In this document: piece by piece, positions 31,991 to 41,232 of the stretch | Position numbering within the stretch: the first letter of the stretch is position 1 | Layout: each line of letters opens with the position of its first letter | Assembly (NCBI GenBank): GCA_028293745.1 | Contig: JAQGOF010000100.1 | Coordinates: forward strand, 1 to 44,606 | Direction of reading: 5' to 3' | DNA: 44,606 nt | Source of the DNA: Gammaproteobacteria bacterium | GTDB taxonomy: Bacteria > Pseudomonadota > Gammaproteobacteria > Steroidobacterales > Steroidobacteraceae | The notes under the pieces: generated by a model | What the model was told of the DNA's origin: nothing | Seen by the model: the letters and a program-made list of their open reading frames with translations, nothing else | Database searches by the model: none | Translations under genes and position numbers: made by a program

Positions 31991-34216
31991 ATGACGAAGC
32001 GCAGCAGCCTCTTGTGTTGGACCCTCGTAGGGCCCGCATTGGCGGGACTTCTATTGGCCACCTGCCCTGCATCGGCGGGGGAGTCCGACAGCACGGCCAC
32101 TGACCTTCAGGAAGTAGTCGTGACCGCTCAGAAACGCGAAGAGCGGCTCCAGGATGTGCCCATCGCGATCTCGGTCGTCACTCCAGCGCTCCTCAAGAGC
32201 ACCAACGCCCGCAACCTTTCCGAGCTTCAAGGTGCAATTCCGAGCGTCTATTTCGCCGGTAACAGCGGGGGCGGCCGAACCTATGTTACGTTGCGTGGCG
32301 CGACCGGCCTGGCTCTGAACAGCGGCGATGAGCCGGTGGCCATTTATATGGACGATGTCTATCTCGCGCGCGGCGTGACGATCGGGATGACCGACCTGCT
32401 CGACATCGCAGCGATCGAGATCGTCCGCGGACCTCAGGGAACGCTGCAGGGTCGCAATGCGACGGCCGGCGCCATTCTCATCCGTAGCGCCGATCCAACA
32501 CCGAATCTTCAGAGTCGAATCTCGCTGAGCGGTGCGCATCCCGAAGAATACCGCGCTCAGGCCGATGTATCCGGTCCTCTGGGCGGTGACTTCGCCGGAC
32601 GCGTCGCGGCGGGCTACGTGAACGAGCTGGGTTGGGCCAAAAATACCGTGACGGGACGTCAGATCGGGGGCGCAAAAAGCGCGCAAGTGCGCGGCACGGT
32701 CACCTACACACCCGCCGATGGGTTCAATGCGCGACTCGTGATGGATTACAGCAACATCGAGAACGAGCCGGCAATCGTGCGTTGGGCGGCCACGAACTTC
32801 AGTCCGCTTCCGACCGGAGCCCTGGTGCCAGCGGGGACGGCCACACCTCAGATCCCGCTGTCCCCGGCCGACCAGGACCGAATCAAGAACCACAATGAAT
32901 TTGCCCTGTACCCGGACACTTCCACGCGCGTTGAGACCGGCGGGCTCGCCGCCCGAGTGTCTTATTCGTGGACGTCGGTCAATTTCGTCTCGATCACAGG
33001 ATTCCGCAATACGGATGTACGGGGCATCAACAACTCGGGCGGATTGGGAAGGCTCGACCGCTTCGGCTACAACCGGAATCACGAGAAGAGTCAGCAATGG
33101 AGCGAGGAACTGCGTCTGCAGTCCTCCGCGGCCGACCGCTTCGCGTGGATCCTGGGACTGTATGCTTTCACCGAAAGCCAGTCCTACGACGATCCGATTT
33201 ACAATCTCAGCTTTACGCTCCCCACTAACATCGTTACTCAGTACAGCGGCTATTTGAACACACGATCGCTGGCCGCGTTTGCGGATGGCACGTTCCATGT
33301 TTCCGACAAGGTGTCCGTGATCGGCGGCCTGCGCGAAACGGACGACCGCAAGAGCATCAATGGTTGGATCACCACGTCAAATCTCACCACGGGCGCGCCG
33401 CCGGCGACGCTGCCTTATGCGCCTCCCACGGTCGATTGGCATGATCTGTCGTACAGGGGCAAGCTCGTCTATAAGCCCACCGACGACCTGATGCTGTTCG
33501 CAGGTTATGGGCGTGGCTTCCGCTCGGGGGGATACAATCCGTTTGCAGTCCAGCCGCCGTATGCGCCCGAGACGAACAAGTCAGTGGAAGGCGGGGCCAA
33601 AGGCGAGTTTCTGCACCGGCGCCTGGGTGTCTCGTTGTCCGTATATCGTAACCTCTACGACAATCTGCAGCTGCGCGCGGGCGTGCCGACCGGCGGCGCC
33701 ATCATCACCAACGCCGCTGATTCCAGGATCCGTGGCGTCGAGCTTGAATTGACTGCGCAGCCGACCGATACGCTGCGGATCGTCGCAAATGGGGCGTACA
33801 CCGATGCGGTGTTCACGAGCTTTCCGCGGGCGAGAGACATCTTCGATCACCAAGTGGACGCCTCGGGCAATAAGCTGCCGCGCACGCCGAAATGGCAGTA
33901 CTTCCTCTCCGCGGCCCAGGACTTCAAGCTAGGGGGCGGGTCGATGTTGACGGCAGAAGCGAACTACCGCTGGCGTGACCGCGTGTACTTCTACTTCACC
34001 AACCAGGATCTGCCCACCTGGCAGGACGGGCCCGGCAGGGAGCTGGGCGCCCAGGTTTCCTGGCAGGACCCTTCCGAGCACTGGCGTCTGGCTGTGTACG
34101 GCACCAATCTCACGAATTCACGCATCATCAATACGGCGGCAGTCACGTTCAGCTATCCGCAAGTCGGCTTCAACAAGCCGCGTGTCGTCGGAGCGTCGAT
34201 CGAGTGGCGCTTCTGA
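31991..34216 (+). CDS. TonB-dependent outer-membrane receptor (third)
   Basis: This 741-residue TonB-dependent transporter has a signal peptide from MTKRSSLLCWTLVGPALAG to about ASAGE, then the box-like DLQEVVVTAQKREERLQDVP. The plug contains AIEIVRGPQGTLQGRNATAG, and the barrel ends in RVVGASIEWRF with a terminal Phe. The ATG at 31991 follows GGAGGGGGA; the frame upstream to 31946 lacks signal-peptide character. It is divergent from the LysR gene and followed after 15 bases by the MFS transporter. The two together form an outer- plus inner-membrane uptake route for the aromatic pathway. Confidence 0.95.
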   Translation: MTKRSSLLCWTLVGPALAGLLLATCPASAGESDSTATDLQEVVVTAQKREERLQDVPIAISVVTPALLKSTNARNLSELQGAIPSVYFAGNSGGGRTYVTLRGATGLALNSGDEPVAIYMDDVYLARGVTIGMTDLLDIAAIEIVRGPQGTLQGRNATAGAILIRSADPTPNLQSRISLSGAHPEEYRAQADVSGPLGGDFAGRVAAGYVNELGWAKNTVTGRQIGGAKSAQVRGTVTYTPADGFNARLVMDYSNIENEPAIVRWAATNFSPLPTGALVPAGTATPQIPLSPADQDRIKNHNEFALYPDTSTRVETGGLAARVSYSWTSVNFVSITGFRNTDVRGINNSGGLGRLDRFGYNRNHEKSQQWSEELRLQSSAADRFAWILGLYAFTESQSYDDPIYNLSFTLPTNIVTQYSGYLNTRSLAAFADGTFHVSDKVSVIGGLRETDDRKSINGWITTSNLTTGAPPATLPYAPPTVDWHDLSYRGKLVYKPTDDLMLFAGYGRGFRSGGYNPFAVQPPYAPETNKSVEGGAKGEFLHRRLGVSLSVYRNLYDNLQLRAGVPTGGAIITNAADSRIRGVELELTAQPTDTLRIVANGAYTDAVFTSFPRARDIFDHQVDASGNKLPRTPKWQYFLSAAQDFKLGGGSMLTAEANYRWRDRVYFYFTNQDLPTWQDGPGRELGAQVSWQDPSEHWRLAVYGTNLTNSRIINTAAVTFSYPQVGFNKPRVVGASIEWRF

Positions 34217-34231
34217 GCGAGTGGAGACAAG

Positions 34232-35542
34232 ATGAGACGCAACCCGGCCGCGAGCGAGCTCTATCAAAGTTGGCGAACGGTGCTCGGATGCATGATCGCC
34301 GCTTCGGTCGGGACGATCGGTATATACGCATACACGAGCGGAGTGTTCGTTCCGATACTCGTCGCAGAGGCCGGTTTTACCCGCGATCAGCTCTCCTTTG
34401 CCACTTTTCTGATTTCCGCGACCGTTGCTGTGCTCGCGCCGTTCGCAGGCGCACTCATGGACCGCCATGGCGCCGTCCGAATCATCACTCTGTCACTGAT
34501 CGGCGAGGCCGCCGCGTTTGCGGCACTCGCGGTCGTTCCGCGAAGCTTCACTATTTATGCCGTTGCAGTCGTTGCGCTCGCCGCGTTGGGGGTCGGCACG
34601 ACACCTCCCGGATATTCCAGAATCGTCACGGCACGCTTTGAGCGCTCGCGCGGGGCCGCATTGGGGATTGCGATCAGCGGGCTCGGCTTCATGGCCATCG
34701 GGAGCCCGATTGCCGCAAATTGGATCATTGAAACCTGGAGCTGGCGCGCCGGGTATGTTGCGATTTCCATAGCGGTCTTGCTGTTGGGCGGCGGTGGCCT
34801 GCTGCTCGTGGCAGCTGACGGGAAGCCTGACCGCGATCGAGGGAATCGGCAGACTCTCAGTCAGACCACGTCCGCCGCGGCGGAGCATTCTCGGCACACA
34901 GCCGGCGACTGGTCCGCGCTGCGCAAGCCGCTGTTCTGGGTTGTTCTCGCGGCATTCCTCGCACCTGCACTTTTTGGCGGGGGCTATCTCTTCCATCTCG
35001 TGACGCTCCTGCGAGCGCGCGGTTTCGAGCCGGGCCGGGCAGCTCAGGTCCAATCGCTCGTCGGCTTTGCCGTGCTCATTGGACGTGTGGGGTCGGGTGT
35101 CGCGATGGATCGATTCTTCGCACCCTATGTCGCGGCAGTTGCGTTCCTGATTTCAGCGGCCGGGTGCCTGTTGCTGCTCACGAGTGCCGCGGTACCGCTT
35201 TGCGCCGCGGCGCTCGCCATCGGCCTGACCATCGGGGCCGAGCTCGATATCCTTGCGTACATGATTGCGCGCTACTTTGGCGTCCAAACCTTCGGGAGGC
35301 TCTATGGACTGTGTTATGGCGCCCTGATTGTCAGCGCCGGCCTCAGCCCAATGTTGATTTCTCTGATGGCGAGCGAAGGAAGCTACACGCGGGCTCTGAT
35401 TATCTCCGCCATCGGCACGGGCGCGGGTGCGATCATGCTCGCGTGCATGCCGCGCTACCCCTTAGGCCGCAGCGGTCGGATTCATGACGCGATACCGGCA
35501 AGGGCGCGGGTCATTGAAGCAACCAACAAGCCATCCACCTGA
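34232..35542 (+). CDS. MFS transporter, monocarboxylate/oxalate-formate type
   Basis: This 436-residue major-facilitator transporter has about twelve hydrophobic segments. The loop after helix 2 reads GALMDRHGAVRI, the MFS G-x3-D-R signature, with a related GSGVAMDRF in the second half. A polar central loop (about residues 195-230) splits the halves. It resembles the oxalate/formate antiporter and MCT-like branch often encoded with organic or aromatic acid catabolism. TGGAGACA precedes the ATG. It is transcribed with the TonB receptor; the roughly 100 bases after its stop, before the convergent aldehyde dehydrogenase, hold no gene. Confidence 0.92.
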   Translation: MRRNPAASELYQSWRTVLGCMIAASVGTIGIYAYTSGVFVPILVAEAGFTRDQLSFATFLISATVAVLAPFAGALMDRHGAVRIITLSLIGEAAAFAALAVVPRSFTIYAVAVVALAALGVGTTPPGYSRIVTARFERSRGAALGIAISGLGFMAIGSPIAANWIIETWSWRAGYVAISIAVLLLGGGGLLLVAADGKPDRDRGNRQTLSQTTSAAAEHSRHTAGDWSALRKPLFWVVLAAFLAPALFGGGYLFHLVTLLRARGFEPGRAAQVQSLVGFAVLIGRVGSGVAMDRFFAPYVAAVAFLISAAGCLLLLTSAAVPLCAAALAIGLTIGAELDILAYMIARYFGVQTFGRLYGLCYGALIVSAGLSPMLISLMASEGSYTRALIISAIGTGAGAIMLACMPRYPLGRSGRIHDAIPARARVIEATNKPST

Positions 35543-35644
35543 TCATCCAATCTCAGGCCCGGCAGCCTACGCTGGGACAATAGCTTCCCAACACTTCCCA
35601 CGGATTCACGAAATTTCACTCGATCCGGTACGCGATGTGACGTA

Positions 35645-37192
35645 TTAATTCGCAGCGGCCTGTGGCTGCGAGGCAAGGGGGATCAGGCGGTCACTATCGT
35701 CACAAGAGGACGTCAATCCTTGGATATCGCTAAGTTGGCTTGCACAGTTGCGGATGGTCACGGGACGTCTGCGGATATGTTGATGGACACGCGGTCCGCC
35801 GGGCCGCCAATTCGATCTCGAGGCGGCCTGGCTCCCTCGGCGTTGCGCCGTGTTCGTGAAGACGCCTTTGGCATGGCTCAAGGACTTGAACCCTTCTTCA
35901 CCGTGGTAGGCGCCCATGCCGCTCGGCCCGACGCCGCCGAAGGGTAGATCGTCCTGTACGTAGTGCAGCAGGGTGTCGTTGACGGTCACATTGCCGCTTG
36001 TCGTGCGCGCAAGGATCTGTCCGACTGTGTTGTTGTGATCGCTAAAGATGTAAAGGGCGAGCGGCCGCGGACGCGCGTTCACATATGCGATGGCCTCGTC
36101 AAACCCCTTGTAGGAGATAATCGGAAGGATGGGTCCAAAGATCTCCTCCTGCATGACGGTCATGTCGAGCGTCGCGCCCACGATCACCGTCGGCCCCATT
36201 GTGTGTACGCGTCGCGCAGCCGCGCGTTCGCCAATCTCGATGATGCGTGCGCCCTTCGCGCCAGCATCCTCAACCAGCCTCGCTAGTCTTTCGTAATGGC
36301 GCTGGCTGATGATCGCGCCGTAAGCTTCGTCGGACGCCCCATTGGGATAACTGGCGCGCACCGCACCCTGATAGGCTGCGACGAACGCATCGATGTCCTT
36401 CTCGTGCACCAACGCATAGTCGGGCGCGACGCACGTCTGTCCCGCATTGCTCAACTTGCCATAGACGATGGATTTTGCTGCACGCGACAGCGAAAACCCG
36501 CGTTCCACGATCACCGGCGATTTTCCACCAAGCTCCAGGGTCACTGGCACAAGGTTCTGGCTCGCGGCCTTCATCACGGCGCGGCCGACGTCGGTGCTGC
36601 CCGTGAAGACCAGATGATCGAACGGCAGGGCAGAAAAGGCGGCGCCGATCTCTGATCCGCCGATGACGATCGCGACTTCCTCTTCAGAGAAGATTTCGCT
36701 CAGCATGGTGGTCGTCAATGCTGATGTTTTCGGCGTGAACTCCGATGGCTTGACCATGGCGCGGTTGCCCGCGGCTATCGCGGTCGCCAAAGGCATGAGG
36801 CACAAGCCGATGGGATAATTCCACGGCGAGAGAATACCTATGACGCCCAGCGGCTGATAGACAACCTTCGCACTCGCAGGCTGGAACGTCATTGACACAC
36901 GGCGGCTGCGCGGACGCATCCAGCGCCGCAGGTTCTTCCGGAGATAATCGATGCCCTGCGCCGTGGGCATCAGCTCCATGATCGCCGTTTCATGGGCCGG
37001 GCGATGGCCGAAATCGGCGTCGATTGCTGCCTGATACTCCGCGCGCCTCGCGAGGAGGGCGTTCTTCAGTTTCAAAAGATTGGCGCGTCTTTTGGCGAGC
37101 GACGGCGCGCCATCGCGCAAAAAGGCCTCGCGCTGTTTCGCGAGAAGCGACTTCAGACGGATCTCTTCCGTCACTCTGACATCGGCATTCAT
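35645..37192 (-). CDS. Aldehyde dehydrogenase, coniferyl-aldehyde-dehydrogenase-like
   Basis: This 515-residue NAD(P)-dependent aldehyde dehydrogenase has the catalytic Cys C254 in SNAGQTCVAPDY and the general base E220 in LELGGKSP. NAD-binding segments are GILSPWNYPIGL and VFTGSTDVGRAV. Sequences such as KLSNAGQTCVAPDYALV and the N-terminal AHETAIMELMP resemble the coniferyl-aldehyde dehydrogenase (CalB) branch, near 470-480 residues. Here the C terminus runs about 50 residues further as a basic, low-complexity tail, probably a readthrough extension. The ATG at 37192 has GAGGT in front; the frame to 37474 is non-family sequence. It stands alone beside decayed DNA. Confidence 0.9.
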   Translation of the reverse strand: MNADVRVTEEIRLKSLLAKQREAFLRDGAPSLAKRRANLLKLKNALLARRAEYQAAIDADFGHRPAHETAIMELMPTAQGIDYLRKNLRRWMRPRSRRVSMTFQPASAKVVYQPLGVIGILSPWNYPIGLCLMPLATAIAAGNRAMVKPSEFTPKTSALTTTMLSEIFSEEEVAIVIGGSEIGAAFSALPFDHLVFTGSTDVGRAVMKAASQNLVPVTLELGGKSPVIVERGFSLSRAAKSIVYGKLSNAGQTCVAPDYALVHEKDIDAFVAAYQGAVRASYPNGASDEAYGAIISQRHYERLARLVEDAGAKGARIIEIGERAAARRVHTMGPTVIVGATLDMTVMQEEIFGPILPIISYKGFDEAIAYVNARPRPLALYIFSDHNNTVGQILARTTSGNVTVNDTLLHYVQDDLPFGGVGPSGMGAYHGEEGFKSLSHAKGVFTNTAQRRGSQAASRSNWRPGGPRVHQHIRRRPVTIRNCASQLSDIQGLTSSCDDSDRLIPLASQPQAAAN

Positions 37193-37419
37193 GGCGACCT
37201 CATGGACTTGCTGGGTGCTGCTCGACAGAACGTTTCCGGCGCTGCGAAAAGGGACATCAACGAGCGCTCGAGCCGCCCTCGAGGCGGCAGCGATCCGCGA
37301 CAACCGACTGCGCATGCACCGGGATCCGCTCGCCGAGGCCGCTGCGGCTGAAGCAGCACTATGAGGTCCTGGCCCACGAGGCCCGGTTGGACCCGGACAT
37401 TTCATGCGGCTGAGACGTG

Positions 37420-37817
37420 TGGGGACGAAACCAGAAGCTCCGCGCGGCGGCAGCGGCGAAGATCTGCTCTGCAACCTCCTCGGGTGGCAGGGAGTTCAGC
37501 GGAACGTAGCGCATCGAGGGCGAAACGGAATTGTGGTATTCGGGAGCGCTCACGATAGTAGTCTTGCCAGTAGTCTTGCCGAGCGCGGGACAGACCAACG
37601 TCACTCCCACCCGCGACCCCATTGAATCCAGCTCGCGATAAAGCGACTCCGACAGACCCACGATCGCGTGCTCCAGATGCTGGCGCAGCTCGGGGAGCAG
37701 CAGTTGCTTGAACCATAGCGCCGCCGAGGCCGCGGTAATGCGCATTCCGAGAAGCGGATCACCCCCTGCCGAAAATGCCCACTCGAGTGCGGCTCGAATG
37801 TCCGCGATGTCGCCATC
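37420..37817 (-). pseudogene. Chimeric remnant: ATPase-type regulator fragment fused to an SDR C-terminal fragment
   Basis: A 187-codon frame (37922-37359) joins two unrelated pieces. Codons about 36-87 (IADIRAALEWAFSAGGDPLL onward) match the region after the ATPase domain of large winged-helix regulators. From codon about 88, GLSESLYRELDSMGSRVGVT and then VCP match the middle of an SDR, followed by its C-terminal helix PPEEVAEQIFAA. Each piece lacks the rest of its parent, so I read this as a deletion junction near 37661, not a gene. No start signal supports translation. The 227 bases between it and the aldehyde dehydrogenase start show nothing recognisable. Confidence 0.6.
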
Positions 37818-37957
37818 CACGTGAGCCGGGACGTAAGCATTGACGTGCTCCGACTGCCCGCAGGATCGTTCTCCATCCCAAGCGGCACCGTGGCGGGCGG
37901 CCGATTGCCGGCCGTTGCGCACCGATTAGCTGAGGCTTCGCAGCGTATGCGATCAAG

Positions 37958-38215
37958 TCAGGCACCGAGGCCGAAATTGGCTGCAATCTCTAACGCACCG
38001 TTCGGAATGAGCTTGCAGTGGCGCTGGTAGCCAACAGATGCTCGGCGTGATCCAGGCATAGGCCGACCAGATATCTGTGAGGCGTCGTGCCCGTGGCCGT
38101 CCTGAAGCCCGCAGGAAATGGTCCGGCGACAGGCCTGCAACACCGGCCAGCTCATTTCCGGACGCCTGGAATTCCGCCCGGAGCATCTGGGTCAGCAACA
38201 CGATGAGTCGAGATT
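37958..38215 (-). pseudogene. AraC-family regulator remnant with two frameshifts
   Basis: Three reading frames together give the AraC DNA-binding domain. The first is ELAGVAGLSPDHFLRA. After a one-base shift near 38105 comes FRTATGTTPHRYLVGLCLDH, then the HAEHLLA segment. After another shift near 38010 comes ALEIAANFGLGA, ending in a stop at 37958. The second helix-turn-helix and the whole effector domain are missing. This is a decayed gene next to another remnant. Confidence 0.68.
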
Positions 38216-38229
38216 GAGCTCCATCGAAG

Positions 38230-38535
38230 TTAATGCATTACGTCTTCTTCATAGTCGTAAGGCTCGTCGGAGGGAATCAAATGCAGCACCGTTGATGTGG
38301 CCCCGAGTGCTCGCCACGTCTCGTCCAGAATTGCCGAACAGCGTGCTCGGGACGCATCGTCTGTCCAAATGACCCACACACTATCGTCGTATCGAGTCAC
38401 TGATGACACAGCTAGGCTTAGGTCCATTCCGAGTTCCAAGCTAACGCGGGGCGCTGCCGTGCGCAGCAACTGAACAAGGCTGGAATCGTTGGTACCCACA
38501 ACGCCGTGACGAACGCAAGGAACTTTCGTCGCCAT
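38230..38535 (-). CDS. Hypothetical protein, 101 residues
   Basis: I do not recognise this product. The frame begins MATKVPCVRHGVV and ends in an acidic stretch, SDEPYDYEEDVMH. It has no signal peptide, membrane segment or known motif. It is supported by GAGGGGG just before the ATG at 38535; the frame is open up to 38571. It sits between the AraC remnant and the TauD-like gene, so it may be a real small gene or part of the decayed region. Confidence 0.4.
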   Translation of the reverse strand: MATKVPCVRHGVVGTNDSSLVQLLRTAAPRVSLELGMDLSLAVSSVTRYDDSVWVIWTDDASRARCSAILDETWRALGATSTVLHLIPSDEPYDYEEDVMH

Positions 38536-38708
38536 CCTTACCCCCTCAGAGCAGCAAGTCGCCCAGCTCATACCGGTCGTGGGGTGCCTACGTCGTTGCC
38601 GTTGGCGCCGAGACCACGGGCACGCCCATATGCATCAGCCCGGTGGCAATCAACGCGCATGTCTACGCTAGCGATATTAGGGCCTGTGCGTGCCATGACC
38701 GCGTAGAG

Positions 38709-39617
38709 TCACATCGCGCGGGTATCGGGTGCGCCGCGCTGCCGGTCGCCGATTTCCGTTCGCTGCAACAGGCGGCGGTACTTCCGGTCGTAATACTGCG
38801 CCTGATGGATCACGCCGCGATTGTTCCAGATCAGCGTGTCGCTGAGCCGCCATTGATGCTTGTAGACGAATTTTGGCTGCGTGGCGAATTCGAACAACTC
38901 GGCCACGATTCGGTCACTTTCCTGTTGTGCCATGCCGAGGATGCGGCCGCCCTCGTACGATGACAGGAACAGTGCTTCCCGCCCGTCCGGCAAGGTGCGG
39001 ATGACCGGATGAATGGCCGGCGGGAGCGCTTTGCCTTTCCAGTCCTTTATCTTGGAATTCCCGTGCACATACGGGTGTTCCATCTGCTTGCCGCGAAGCA
39101 ACGCCTTGGTTTCGGCAGGCAGGGCTGCGAGGGCCGCCACCATGGAGGCGAACCAGGTCTCGCCGCCTTCCGGGGGAATCTCCAGCGAATGCAACATCGT
39201 CAGATAGTTTGGGAGTTGCTTGAATGATCCGTCGCTGTGCCATTTCTCGGCGGAGACGAAATAACGCGTCATAGGCGCGTCGGCGTCGAGATGTTTGCCG
39301 TCGTGATCCACGTTGCCGAGACGCAGTATCGTCGGGTTCTTGATGGAGCTGAATGCACTTTCGACGGGGAGAACAGGCTCCCCGAGCGCGGCGGTGAAGG
39401 CAACGTGCCGCTCCTCGGACAGGGGTTGGCCGCGGAACAGGACGACGAAGTGGGTATCGGCCAGGTCTCGGATCTGAGCTACCGCTTCCGCGTCGAGATG
39501 GCTCGAGAAGTCGAAGCCCACGACCTCGACGCCGAAATGCTCGGTCAAAGGCCGTGACGCGAACGAAGGACTGGAAGACGCCTGGCGCGGCGCGCCGGCC
39601 ACGGAAGTATCCGACAT
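38709..39617 (-). CDS. TauD/TfdA-family 2-oxoglutarate-dependent dioxygenase
   Basis: This 302-residue non-heme iron, 2-oxoglutarate-dependent dioxygenase couples decarboxylation of 2-oxoglutarate to hydroxylation of an organic substrate. Iron ligands are H127 and D129 in WHSDGSF and H271 in RGVIHQAQ; the arginine of YDRKYRR (about 278-282) would bind 2-oxoglutarate. In this family hydroxylation next to a heteroatom often releases a fragment such as sulfite or glyoxylate. The ATG at 39617 has AGGAG 7 bases upstream. It is divergent from the LuxE-like gene across a 199-base AT-rich region, which suggests shared control. Confidence 0.92.
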   Translation of the reverse strand: MSDTSVAGAPRQASSSPSFASRPLTEHFGVEVVGFDFSSHLDAEAVAQIRDLADTHFVVLFRGQPLSEERHVAFTAALGEPVLPVESAFSSIKNPTILRLGNVDHDGKHLDADAPMTRYFVSAEKWHSDGSFKQLPNYLTMLHSLEIPPEGGETWFASMVAALAALPAETKALLRGKQMEHPYVHGNSKIKDWKGKALPPAIHPVIRTLPDGREALFLSSYEGGRILGMAQQESDRIVAELFEFATQPKFVYKHQWRLSDTLIWNNRGVIHQAQYYDRKYRRLLQRTEIGDRQRGAPDTRAM

Positions 39618-39689
39618 CTTGTTTCTCCTGCGACTGTCCGCCGCCACGGGGTGACTCCGCGGCTATTGCACGCTATCACATAATGGGTC

Positions 39690-39799
39690 TATCTGCTATT
39701 CCTATGATGAATACATGTCGGTTTATCAGAGGGCCGTGCGAGTAGCCTGTGGGTGGCTTGATATATAATAGGTATAACTGATATGCTCATTAGCAGATA
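39690..39799. promoter_or_regulatory. Divergent promoter region with distant 9-base inverted repeats
   Basis: TATCTGCTA (39690-39698) and its exact inverse TAGCAGATA (39791-39799) lie 92 bases apart in the AT-rich gap between the TauD- and LuxE-like genes. A perfect -10-like TATAAT occurs at 39764-39769 facing the LuxE gene, without a good -35 box. The paired half-sites could bind one regulator at both promoters. Confidence 0.45.
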
Positions 39800-39816
39800 G
39801 CACAATCACGAGGCGC

Positions 39817-41232
39817 ATGATGGTGACCGGTTCAAGCGCGACGCCCGCAAATCAATCCGAGGATTGCGCGGCGGGGCCCACGCCGCGATGCCGCCAACTC
39901 ATCGACATGAGTCTCGACCCGGACAAGGCGTTCAACACGCCGGCCGCCGAGCTCGACTCGTTGCGCCTGGCCGCTGCCCAGGAGTTGTTCGCGCTGCGTG
40001 TCGAGCAGATTCCGCTGCTCAAGAAGCGGGCGCAGGATGCGCATATCGAGCGGATCACTTCGTTCGCCGACCTCGTGCCGCTTCTCTTCGCGCATACGGT
40101 CTATAAGTCCTATCCGCAGGCGCTATTCGACAAGGGCCGGTGGCAAGCGATGCTGCAGTGGATGCAGACATTGGCGGTCTCGGACCTGTCCAACGTCGAT
40201 CTGGCGAACGTCAAGGATGTTGATGATTTCGTCGAGCGTTTGTGGGCAGCCGGTCATGCGGTGCTTACTACCAGCGGCTCGAGCGGCAAAATATCCTTCC
40301 TCGTCCACACAATGCAGGACCGCGCGCTCAAGACGCGCCACATCAAGCACACTCAGGCCTGGCCCTTCACGGAGCCCAGCAAGCAGCGCGCCATTTTCTG
40401 GTTTGGACCAATGCGAGGCCGCAACAGCGCAGTCGAGCTCGCGATCAGCAACGAGGAGAACTGGGGCAGGCCCGGAAAGACACGGGCGCTTGACGAGCGG
40501 CCCTTGTTGATTTCCGAAGTCAGCAAGAGCGCTGCAATACGCAAAAAGCTTGCTGATGGAGTAGCTACACCGGAAGAGATCGAGGCCTTCGAAAGCGAGC
40601 AGAAAGACAAGGCCGAGGCCTCCGCCCGGGAGTTGGCTGCGCTCATCGATGAGCTGCTCGACCGGCGTCACGAGCCGTTGTTTATCTATAGCGGCTGGGC
40701 GCAGCAGCTGATGGTGCGTGATCGTGCGCGGGAGCGGGGCATTCCCGACGGCGACTTCCATCCGGACACCATCCTTCTGGCCGGGGGCGGCGTAAAAGGG
40801 TTGCGCGTTCCGGATGACTATCGCGAGCAGGTCGGTGCCTTCTACGGCTCGGTGACCAAACTCGGTGTCTACGGTATGACCGAGATGGCGCAGCTCATGC
40901 CGCGCTGCAATGGCAATCGCTACCACATTCCACCCGGTCTGATCCTGCTCGTGCTCGACCAGACCGGCGACCGTCTGCTCGGCAAGCAGGATGAGGTCGA
41001 CGGCAAGCTTACGGGTCGCGTCGGTTTTCTCGATCTGCTCTACGAGGGCCGCTGGGGTGGACTCATCACGGGCGACAAGGCGACGCTGGACATGTCGGAC
41101 AGATGCGCCTGTGGCCATGCGGGGCCGACGATCCTGGACACGGTTGCGCGCTATTCCCAACTCGGTGAGGACGATCACATAGGCTGTGCCGGCACTATCG
41201 ACTCTTATGTCCGTGCAGGCCTCTCGTCGTGA
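39817..41232 (+). CDS. luxE: LuxE-type acyl-protein synthetase
   Basis: This 471-residue ANL-fold protein of the LuxE family activates a carboxylic acid with ATP and holds it as an acyl thioester for a LuxC partner. The phosphate loop is TTSGSSGK (151-158), followed by the YGMTEMAQL box and the GDKATLDMSDRCACG segment. In bioluminescent bacteria the acyl group rests on a Cys close to the C terminus; here Cys457, 14 residues from the end (IGCAGTIDSY), is a candidate. It is longer than Vibrio LuxE (about 370 residues). The ATG at 39820 is a slightly better-spaced alternative to 39817 after GAGG. It is coupled to the LuxC-type gene by a GTGA overlap. Confidence 0.86.
   Translation: MMVTGSSATPANQSEDCAAGPTPRCRQLIDMSLDPDKAFNTPAAELDSLRLAAAQELFALRVEQIPLLKKRAQDAHIERITSFADLVPLLFAHTVYKSYPQALFDKGRWQAMLQWMQTLAVSDLSNVDLANVKDVDDFVERLWAAGHAVLTTSGSSGKISFLVHTMQDRALKTRHIKHTQAWPFTEPSKQRAIFWFGPMRGRNSAVELAISNEENWGRPGKTRALDERPLLISEVSKSAAIRKKLADGVATPEEIEAFESEQKDKAEASARELAALIDELLDRRHEPLFIYSGWAQQLMVRDRARERGIPDGDFHPDTILLAGGGVKGLRVPDDYREQVGAFYGSVTKLGVYGMTEMAQLMPRCNGNRYHIPPGLILLVLDQTGDRLLGKQDEVDGKLTGRVGFLDLLYEGRWGGLITGDKATLDMSDRCACGHAGPTILDTVARYSQLGEDDHIGCAGTIDSYVRAGLSS

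Noticed and set aside
32051..33298. 415-codon minus-strand frame opposite the third TonB receptor
   Set aside because: No recognisable motif; it overlaps a receptor with clear plug and barrel sequence.
37193..38229. Insertion sequence or transposase remnant in the decayed region
   Set aside because: I found no transposase motif, terminal inverted repeats or target duplication; only regulator and SDR fragments can be recognised.
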